Shown one piece after another: positions 1 through 4,350 of a stretch of 9,134 nucleotides of DNA. Every line of letters starts with the position of its first letter. The first letter of the stretch is position 1. Source of the DNA: Deinococcus seoulensis. GTDB taxonomy: Bacteria; Deinococcota; Deinococci; Deinococcales; Deinococcaceae. A program made the translations under genes and the position numbers. The notes under the pieces were generated by a model. The model was not told the DNA's origin. It worked only from the letters and a program-made list of their open reading frames with translations, and ran no database searches. The stretch covers positions 1 to 9,134 of the forward strand of contig NZ_BMQM01000058.1 in assembly GCF_014648115.1 (NCBI RefSeq), in the 5' to 3' direction.

Positions 1-34
1 AAAAAAATGGGGGGAACTCTAGGCGTCAACCGGA
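1..34. repeat. Terminal overlap of a circular molecule (left copy)
   Basis: The first 34 bases, starting with seven A and TGGGGGG, are identical base for base to 9101-9134. An exact repeat placed precisely at both ends of a sequence is the usual sign that a circular molecule was linearised with a short overlap, giving a unit of about 9,100 bp. The rep, parA and resolvase genes agree with a circular plasmid. The repeat lies inside the structured RNA region, so that RNA crosses the junction. Confidence 0.9.
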
Positions 35-665
35 GATGGATTGGCGCGGCACCATTGGGTGGCGAAAGCTGCTGGATGGGTCGTTGGACAGCTTAAACGG
101 TAAAGGTAGGCCGCGACTCGAAAAGAGCGCGGTCGCTTGTGGAGAGTGATGCCGGTGCCATCCCCTGTAGTGGGATGGTTGAACCGAAGTCAGAAGCACT
201 GTAGGGGTAGCGCAGCTATTGGCAACATTTAGCGCGCGAAATCCGAACGCAGGTTCGGGGAACAGCGTTGACCGTACAGGTCAGCGGCTGGCTACAGGAT
301 GTGAGACGCCGGCTAAACAATGTAGTTCATGTCTAACTGGGGAACGATGGGAAGGCGTTCAGGATGGCGGCAACCACCTGAACAGAGCTGAACCCACGGG
401 GAGAGCAGGCGATGAGACAGGCGACAGGATCGCCCCGGGCACACCTCGACTCGGTCGAAGGGGAGTGGATTGGAGAACGGGTACGGGACGACCGTACAGC
501 AGTCCGTGAAGTCGAAAGCCAGCGGCGGTGGAAGTCATGGGATGGAATCCCACGACAGCGAAGCGCACCGCAGAACACTGAACGACGAACAGCCACACGG
601 CTGTTCAGCGCGACTAGGACGCGCATCCCACACGGGACAACTCACAGGCAGGCCGCCTGTAGCAA
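1..665 (+). ncRNA. Large structured non-coding RNA (core), class not identified
   Basis: No reading frame here looks like protein, but a series of stem-loops is visible. Examples: CCGCG/CGCGG enclosing CTC-GAAAA-GAG (111-132); CCATCCC/GGGATGG (158-178); CCGAAC/GTTCGG (243-258); TGACC/GGTCA (269-283); GTTCAGG-A-TGG/CCA-CCTGAAC (357-383); GGCGA/TCGCC (420-434); TCGAC/GTCGA (446-458); GTACGG/CCGTAC (481-497); GTC-A-TGGGAT/ATCCCA-C-GAC (534-556); GAACAGCC/GGCTGTTC (587-606); GCGCG/CGCGC (608-624); ACAGGC/GCCTGT (644-660). A GNRA-type GAAA loop sits near 64-67. Loops and joiners are purine-rich on this strand, which favours + transcription. CTGTAG occurs three times (165, 203, 657). Size and style recall the ornate bacterial RNAs (GOLLD, ROOL, OLE, HEARO classes), but I cannot match it to any. 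A group II intron is not supported, because no domain V-like hairpin was found. The 5' end probably lies before the junction. Confidence 0.72.
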
Positions 666-699
666 CTGGATACAAGTAACACATCCATATTCCCTCTCG

Positions 700-736
700 G
701 AACCACCCCCTCTGCTGACCAGCATGGGGTGGGTTC
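700..736 (+). terminator. Long stem-loop, possible 3' end of the structured RNA
   Basis: GAACC-ACCCC on the left pairs with GGGGT-GGGTTC on the right (one extra G), capped by TGCT-GACC-AGCA at 713-724. It is the strongest single hairpin downstream of the structured RNA. There is no U tract after it, so it may be a processing or stabilising 3' hairpin rather than a classical intrinsic terminator. Confidence 0.4.
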
Positions 737-754
737 GTCATGTCGCCAGATTGC

Positions 755-771
755 GGTTGACATCCTCAACC
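755..771. promoter_or_regulatory. Dyad containing a TTGACA box, upstream of the recombinase
   Basis: GGTTGA-CATCC-TCAACC is a perfect 6-bp dyad with a 5-bp spacer, and a consensus -35 hexamer TTGACA (757-762) lies inside it. I see no good -10 at 16-18 bp, so the promoter reading is weak; an operator is equally possible. The rest of 737-904 shows nothing I can name. Confidence 0.25.
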
Positions 772-892
772 GGGGTGCGGTCGTGCCTGGTGCGTAGGTG
801 CTGTCCCTGCGCAGCGGGCACGGGCGCGCGCCGGACTCCGCATAGTGTCACATACCTCATGGGGACGTTGAGCTGCGGGACAGTCTGCGTGC

Positions 893-898
893 GACACT
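893..898 (+). promoter_or_regulatory. Possible -10 (GACACT) for a leaderless recombinase mRNA
   Basis: GACACT ends six bases before the ATG at 905, the same spacing as the better -10 of parA. A TTGAGC at 868-873 is 19 bp upstream. The match is poor at the first base, and the main support is the absence of a ribosome binding site. Confidence 0.25.
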
Positions 899-904
899 GG
901 CTGC

Positions 905-1606
905 ATGACGTTCAACGGCACAGCGGCGACAGGCCAGCACGCGGTCGCGTATTACCGGGTCAGCACGCAGCGGCAGGGGCAGTCGGGTCTGGGACTGGAA
1001 GCACAACGCACAGCGGTGCTGTCGTTCGCGCAGGGTCGTGGCCTGGTCATCGTGGCTGAGTTCCAGGAAGTGGAGACGGGCACGAAGAAAGGCACACGGC
1101 CCCAGTTGCAGGCTGCACTGGCGCAATGTCGGCGTTCAGGCGCGGTGCTCGTCATTGCGCGGCTGGATCGGCTCGCACGGAATGTCCGGTTCATTGCGTC
1201 GCTGATGGAGTCTGGCGTGGCGTTCCAGGCCGCCGACATGCCTGACGCACAGCCGCTGGTGCTGCACATCATGTCTGCCGTTGCTGAACAGCAGGCGGCC
1301 CGGATCAGTCTCGACACGCGCGCTGCGCTGGCCGCTCGACGCGCACGCGGGCTGCCGCTGGGGAATCCGGCGGCCCTGACGCCGGAACGGCGTGCTGCTG
1401 GCGCTGCGACCATGCGCCGCGCCGCGATTGAGGCCACACGACCTGCGGGAACGGTCGCGGCGCTGCTGCGTGACCAGGGGCTATCCCTACGGCAGATTGC
1501 CCAGCGTCTGGACGCCGTTGGTATTCCAGCACGCCGGGGGGGCGGTTGGGGGCCGCAACAGGTCAGCCGTCTACTGGAACGACACGCTGCTATCGAATCT
1601 AAATAG
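905..1606 (+). CDS. Serine recombinase (resolvase/invertase family), likely plasmid dimer resolvase
   Basis: The 233-aa protein has the catalytic N-terminal domain of small serine recombinases. The YYRVST motif places the nucleophile at Ser20, and the conserved arginine segment IARLDRLARN spans residues 84-93. A long helix follows at about 117-146 (HIMSAVAEQQAARISLDTR), which in this family links to DNA binding. The C-terminus holds a helix-turn-helix at about 188-208 (GLSLRQIAQRLDAVGIPARR) and the tail WGPQQVSRLL. The family cuts and rejoins DNA through a covalent 5'-phosphoserine. On a small plasmid it would resolve multimers to monomers and so assist the adjacent partition genes. An invertase role cannot be excluded, but no invertible segment with flanking inverted repeats was seen. 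The candidate cross-over region is the repeat cluster directly downstream (1608-1657). No Shine-Dalgarno precedes the ATG. Confidence 0.9.
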   Translation: MTFNGTAATGQHAVAYYRVSTQRQGQSGLGLEAQRTAVLSFAQGRGLVIVAEFQEVETGTKKGTRPQLQAALAQCRRSGAVLVIARLDRLARNVRFIASLMESGVAFQAADMPDAQPLVLHIMSAVAEQQAARISLDTRAALAARRARGLPLGNPAALTPERRAAGAATMRRAAIEATRPAGTVAALLRDQGLSLRQIAQRLDAVGIPARRGGGWGPQQVSRLLERHAAIESK

Positions 1607-1607
1607 A

Positions 1608-1657
1608 TAGAACTGCTAGCACAATAGCAGCATCTGTTCTGCTTAGAACTGCTAGCA
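1608..1657. repeat. Two 14-bp direct repeats upstream of parA: candidate centromere/operator or res site
   Basis: TAGAACTGCTAGCA occurs at 1608-1621 and again at 1644-1657, exactly 36 bp apart. Each contains the palindrome GCTAGC. Between them AGCAG (1626-1630) and GTTCT (1635-1639) form a split copy in the opposite orientation. The second repeat occupies the -35 position of the parA promoter. In ParF/ParG-type systems the centromere lies just upstream of the parA homologue and the ribbon-helix-helix partner also represses the operon, so this is the natural site. Because the recombinase ends at 1606, these could also be its subsites. Confidence 0.6.
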
Positions 1658-1675
1658 ATTGAAGCGGTATCAGCG

Positions 1676-1681
1676 TATTCT
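1676..1681 (+). promoter_or_regulatory. parA: -10 box (TATTCT) for leaderless parA mRNA
   Basis: TATTCT ends six bases before the GTG start at 1688, fitting the TANNNT box that drives leaderless transcripts in Deinococcus-like bacteria. There is no Shine-Dalgarno. No good -35 is present; the direct repeat 1644-1657 covers that place, which would allow autorepression. Confidence 0.55.
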
Positions 1682-1687
1682 GTTCGT

Positions 1688-2299
1688 GTGAGACGCATAG
1701 GAATAACAAGCGAGAAAGGGGGCGTGGGTAAATCGACGATCAGCTGGCACCTGGCGGGCGCGCTGTCAGGTGGCAGACCTCGGCGGCGGGTCGTTCTGGT
1801 AGATGAGGACACCAGGGTGCAGACCTGCCTGGAATGGGCTGCTGCTGGTCAGACACTGCCATTCCAGGTCGTGGCCCCTGACGGCGCTCAGACGGCTCTG
1901 GAGAGGCCAACAGACTACCTGCTGGTAGATAGCGAGGGGCGGCCCCCGCTGTCTGATCTGGTGGCGATGACGCAGGCGCTGGACCTGGTGCTGCTGCCAA
2001 CCGGAACCACCCGGCCGGAAATCGTCTCGACCATTCGCCTGTGGGGGGAACTGCGAGCGGCTGGAACGACTGACCGGGTCCGGGTGTTGGTCACACGGGC
2101 CGCTCCTGTCGGTCATGCCGGTCGGGACGCACGCGACGCGCTGCGCGGCGCTGGATTGACTGTGCTGGATACCGTGGTTCGACGACTGGCGGCGTATGAA
2201 CGTGCAGCAGAGGTCGGCGGTCTGGTACGCGATGTGCAGGACCCGCGTGCTGGTGAGGCGTGGAGCGACATTCAGGGCGTGGCCCGCGAGGTGAAGTGA
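1688..2299 (+). CDS. parA: ParA-family partition ATPase (type Ib, ParF-like)
   Basis: The 203-aa protein has the deviant Walker A motif EKGGVGKST at residues 9-17, with the ParA/MinD signature lysine at 10 and the P-loop lysine at 15. The A' aspartate is in VVLVDED (D39) and Walker B in DYLLVDSEG (D81). It lacks the N-terminal helix-turn-helix extension of long ParA proteins and is close in size to ParF of plasmid TP228, so it belongs to the small type Ib class. Such ATPases bind DNA non-specifically in the ATP state and, stimulated by their partner, move plasmid copies apart on the nucleoid. Translation starts at GTG 1688, since Walker A begins only eight codons later. The stop codon overlaps the next ATG (TGATG), indicating translational coupling to the ribbon-helix-helix partner. 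Confidence 0.92.
   Translation: MRRIGITSEKGGVGKSTISWHLAGALSGGRPRRRVVLVDEDTRVQTCLEWAAAGQTLPFQVVAPDGAQTALERPTDYLLVDSEGRPPLSDLVAMTQALDLVLLPTGTTRPEIVSTIRLWGELRAAGTTDRVRVLVTRAAPVGHAGRDARDALRGAGLTVLDTVVRRLAAYERAAEVGGLVRDVQDPRAGEAWSDIQGVAREVK
2288..2294 (+). promoter_or_regulatory. Ribosome binding site GAGGTGA that fixes the start of the ParA partner
   Basis: GAGGTGA lies four bases before the ATG at 2299, inside the end of parA. It favours the ATG that overlaps the parA stop over the in-frame ATG at 2260, which would place 13 poorly supported residues inside parA. Confidence 0.7.
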
Positions 2300-2706
2300 T
2301 GACGAAAAAGACAACAAAAGACAGGTACAGCTACGTTCAACCGGCTGCTGTTCAGGAAGCTGCCCCCAAAAAGCCTGCCAGGAAGACGCCAGCCAAGAAA
2401 CCCACAGCACCTGTCACCAGTCCTGAACCTGCGCCGGTTGCTGTGCCGGTTCAGCCCAGCGCGGCGACCGGCGCGGCGGCTGCGCTCCGTGATCCCGAGC
2501 TGTTCAGGCTGCCACCACCACAACGTGGACGCGCTGCGGCTGACGGGGTGCAACGCAGAGGCGATGTGGAACGGGAACAAATGAATGTACGGATCAGGCC
2601 GGAACTGAAGAGAGCAGCGGCAAGTCTGGCAGGACTGCACGGAACCAGTCTGGGAGACGTGATCGAAGCAGCTCTGGTGGAGTACATCCGGAAGCAACAG
2701 GGATAA
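2299..2706 (+). CDS. Ribbon-helix-helix centromere-binding protein, partner of ParA (ParG-like)
   Basis: The 135-aa protein has two parts. Residues up to about 90 are low complexity, rich in Ala, Pro and Lys (for example KKPARKTPAKKP) and probably disordered. The last 45 or so form a ribbon-helix-helix: strand MNVRIRP, helix ELKRAAASLAGLHG and helix SLGDVIEAALVEYIRK. In type Ib partition systems the partner binds the centromere as a dimer through the ribbons, while its flexible tail stimulates the ParA ATPase and assists autorepression. Position, the four-base overlap with parA and the domain order all support that role. The tail is longer than in ParG. A plain CopG-like repressor is the alternative, less likely next to parA. 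Confidence 0.8.
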   Translation: MTKKTTKDRYSYVQPAAVQEAAPKKPARKTPAKKPTAPVTSPEPAPVAVPVQPSAATGAAAALRDPELFRLPPPQRGRAAADGVQRRGDVEREQMNVRIRPELKRAAASLAGLHGTSLGDVIEAALVEYIRKQQG

Positions 2707-2721
2707 GAGAGACAAGAAGGA

Positions 2722-2735
2722 CCCGCTAACGCGGG
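2722..2735. other. Small GC hairpin after the partition operon
   Basis: CCCGC-TAAC-GCGGG, 16 bases after the stop codon of the ParA partner. There is no T tract. It may act together with the stronger hairpin at 2756-2771. Confidence 0.3.
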
Positions 2736-2755
2736 ACAACCAAGACAAGCACAAA

Positions 2756-2771
2756 GGCCCCGTTCGGGGCC
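2756..2771. terminator. Probable bidirectional terminator between par and rep
   Basis: GGCCCC-GTTC-GGGGCC is a perfect 6-bp GC stem with a four-base loop. It lies where the rightward par operon and the leftward rep gene converge. The flanks are only mildly T-rich (TGTAT on the + side; TTTGTGCTT on the minus side), so efficiency is unclear. Confidence 0.5.
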
Positions 2772-2802
2772 TGTATACCTGATACCACCAGCGTTTCGCA
2801 AA

Positions 2803-2822
2803 AATTATACTTGAGTATAATT
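2803..2822. other. Perfect AT-rich palindrome just after rep: candidate origin element or rep terminator
   Basis: AATTATACT-TG-AGTATAATT is an inverted repeat of 9-bp arms, almost pure AT in an otherwise GC-rich plasmid, nine bases beyond the rep stop codon. In ColE2-type plasmids the origin lies directly downstream of rep, which matches this position. On the minus strand the palindrome is followed by more T, so it could also end the rep transcript. No known minimal ColE2 origin sequence is recognised. Confidence 0.45.
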
Positions 2823-2831
2823 ATCAGCCGT

Positions 2832-3875
2832 TTAGACGTTCCACACGTCGGAATGATCGTATACGGTGCGTATTGGCAGCCTCGTGACTGCGACCAGTGC
2901 TGCTGCGGTCACGGGTGCGCCCTGGGACTGCAACTGGGCCACGCCAGCGCGCAGGGCCTGCCGGGTCTGTTCTGCGCGGCGCTCGGCGGTCATACGGCCT
3001 GCGTCGGCCTGACGGGCACGCTGAACCGCTGCGGGCGCTGCGGACTGGCGTTCCCGGCTGTGCTGCCTGGAGCGGTCCACCGCGCCTGCAAGGCGGGGGC
3101 GCAGGCTGCCCTGATTGCGGCCTGTCCAGCGGTTCACGCTGCCAACCACGCTGCGCAGTTCGCTGGCGCTCAGTGCGCCGCGCGGATGCTCCTGCGCCAG
3201 CGCCTGGTTGAACGTCTGCGCGTGTCGCTCCAGCAGTGCGTAACGTGCCAGGTCCGTCAGGTGCGCGTGTGCGTAGGCCAACTGCCGCACGCTGTCGAAC
3301 AGAGCGCGGTTGCGGGAGTCAGCGGCGCTCGCCGCCTGACGCTGCGCGCGGCTCGGTTGCTGCGTCCGTTGTGGCAGCCGCAGGGCGCGCGCTAGCTCGT
3401 GCAGGTCGTACAATTCCGGCCGGACGATCTCCAGCAGATGACCCGGTGCCAGCGGTCCACGGCTCAGCAGCCGCGTGTAGTGCAGGTCGGCCTGTAGCGC
3501 CTGGTCGATGCTGTCCCAGACGGCCTCGGCGTACTCGACAGCTCGCGCACTACTGCGGCCGCCACGACCGACGGGTTCAGACAACAGGTAGAGCGCGTGT
3601 CCGTGGTCGTTGTTCATGTTCCAGACCACCGCGTTTGGCGCTGGTGCGTGTCCCTGCAACACGCGCGTGATGGGGTCTACCGCGTCACAGTCGGCAACGA
3701 GTGCGTGGATTTTACCGCGCGCATTCGGCTGCCAGTACGTCTGCTGCACGGCCTGATCGGTCGGCAGTCGGAACCCCGCTCCCGCCTGGTGGACGGTTGC
3801 GCCGCACAGCGGCCACGCAGGTGCGTTAGCAGTGATAGCAGTCAGAACGTCCTGCAATGCTCTAGGGGCGGGCAT
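2832..3875 (-). CDS. rep: Plasmid replication initiator of the ColE2 RepA/replicase family
   Basis: The 347-aa protein carries the replicase-family core near its N-terminus. An acidic pair in HALVADCD (residues 57-64) is followed by PNAVVWNMNNDHGHALYLL (80-98), which matches the family pattern PN..V.N..N.H.H..Y.L. Residues about 110-180 resemble the PriCT_1 primase C-terminal region. A long Ala/Arg/Gln-rich part follows, and the C-terminus has a helix-turn-helix-like segment, VTRLPIRTVYDHSDVW (about 330-345). In ColE2 this protein binds the origin and makes the short RNA primer extended by DNA polymerase I. The start ATG at 3875 has only a weak GGCCAGG upstream. The leader is long and is opposed by a small + strand RNA (3958-4057), the arrangement used for copy control in ColE2. 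Confidence 0.88.
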   Translation of the reverse strand: MPAPRALQDVLTAITANAPAWPLCGATVHQAGAGFRLPTDQAVQQTYWQPNARGKIHALVADCDAVDPITRVLQGHAPAPNAVVWNMNNDHGHALYLLSEPVGRGGRSSARAVEYAEAVWDSIDQALQADLHYTRLLSRGPLAPGHLLEIVRPELYDLHELARALRLPQRTQQPSRAQRQAASAADSRNRALFDSVRQLAYAHAHLTDLARYALLERHAQTFNQALAQEHPRGALSASELRSVVGSVNRWTGRNQGSLRPRLAGAVDRSRQHSRERQSAAPAAVQRARQADAGRMTAERRAEQTRQALRAGVAQLQSQGAPVTAAALVAVTRLPIRTVYDHSDVWNV

Positions 3876-3942
3876 GCTGCGCCTGGCCTGGTGGGCCGGG
3901 GGGCAGCACAGTGACAGGTACTACACGCGCCCCCATAGGCGG

Positions 3943-3951
3943 TGGTACACT
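3943..3951 (+). promoter_or_regulatory. Extended -10 promoter for the antisense RNA
   Basis: TGGTACACT is an extended -10 (TGn followed by TACACT at 3946-3951). No clear -35 is seen at 17 bp, as is common for extended -10 promoters. It points away from rep, and transcription would begin near 3958. Confidence 0.5.
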
Positions 3952-3957
3952 ATCCGT

Positions 3958-4057
3958 GCGCCCCCCACTCGTTGGTGGGGTGTTCATCGAAAAAACCTCT
4001 GATCGGGTTGATGAGACTGGAGCGGCTGACCTGTGGCGGGTTGGCCGTTCGTTTTTG
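3958..4057 (+). ncRNA. Candidate ~100-nt antisense RNA to the rep leader (ColE2 RNAI-like)
   Basis: Between the extended -10 and a terminator the transcript folds into three hairpins. The first is CCCCAC-TCGTTG-GTGGGG (3963-3980). The second is a nine-pair stem with a GAAAA bulge, TCATC+AACC with GGTT+GATGA (3984-4014). The third is the terminator hairpin (4023-4047). ColE2 plasmids control copy number through an RNAI of about this length that is complementary to the 5' leader of rep mRNA and blocks Rep translation. Here the gene-free interval upstream of rep holds such a unit on the opposite strand. No transcript has been seen; this rests on promoter, folds, terminator and family precedent. 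Confidence 0.6.
4023..4056 (+). terminator. Intrinsic terminator of the antisense RNA
   Basis: CGGCTGACC (4023-4031) pairs with GGTTGGCCG (4039-4047) around a seven-base loop. TTCG and then TTTTT (4052-4056) follow. Two of the pairs are G-U and only form in + strand RNA, which supports this orientation. Confidence 0.6.
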
Positions 4058-4073
4058 CTGTCCTGAACGTTCT

Positions 4074-4079
4074 ATTTTA
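4074..4079 (-). promoter_or_regulatory. rep: Possible -10 (TAAAAT) for rep
   Basis: On the minus strand TAAAAT would start a transcript near 4067, giving a leader of about 190 nt that covers the whole antisense RNA. I find no good -35. The remainder of 4080-4350 shows no gene; its short frames lack any family feature. Confidence 0.3.
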
Positions 4080-4246
4080 AATCTCGTCCGATGCTGCGTG
4101 CTCTATGTGCCGCTCGCCGTCGCGGCCGTGTCTCTGCTATTTGTGTTCAGGGTCGGTCTACGTTGATGCGTGCTCTCCTGTGTGGTCTGTGTGCAGTGTA
4201 CCGCGCACAGGCGCGGCGCACCGTGCAGGCCCTGGGGGCGGGGTCA

Positions 4247-4261
4247 AGGGGCAGCGCCCCT
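4247..4261. terminator. GC hairpin beyond the restriction-modification gene
   Basis: AGGGGC-AGC-GCCCCT is a six-pair stem about 90 bases after the stop codon of the MmeI-like gene, read on the minus strand. It may end the long operon before rep. No T tract follows, so the call is tentative. Confidence 0.3.
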
Positions 4262-4350
4262 CTGTGTTGAGACCGCAGCGCACGCGCTGAGGGCGCGCCC
4301 ACCGGGCGCTGTCGTCGCCCAGGGTCGCGCCCTCGATGTTCAGGACAGCG

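Noticed and set aside
1..665. Group II intron or its remnant
   Set aside because: A GAACCGAAGTCAGAAGC stretch (180-196) recalls sequence near some intron reverse transcriptases, but there is no reverse transcriptase, no domain V-like hairpin and no intron boundary consensus.
412..1059. 215-codon open frame on the + strand
   Set aside because: It runs through the hairpin-rich region and into the recombinase in another frame. Its composition is Arg/Thr/Ser-rich with no family feature.
1608..1657. CRISPR-like array
   Set aside because: There are only two 14-bp units, no cas genes, and the repeats are too short.
952..1812. 286-codon open frame on the minus strand
   Set aside because: It is the antisense shadow of the recombinase and the start of parA, with no recognisable motif.
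2811..3395. 194-codon open frame on the + strand opposite rep
   Set aside because: It lies antisense to the C-terminal half of rep. The Cys-rich translation is typical of a shadow frame.
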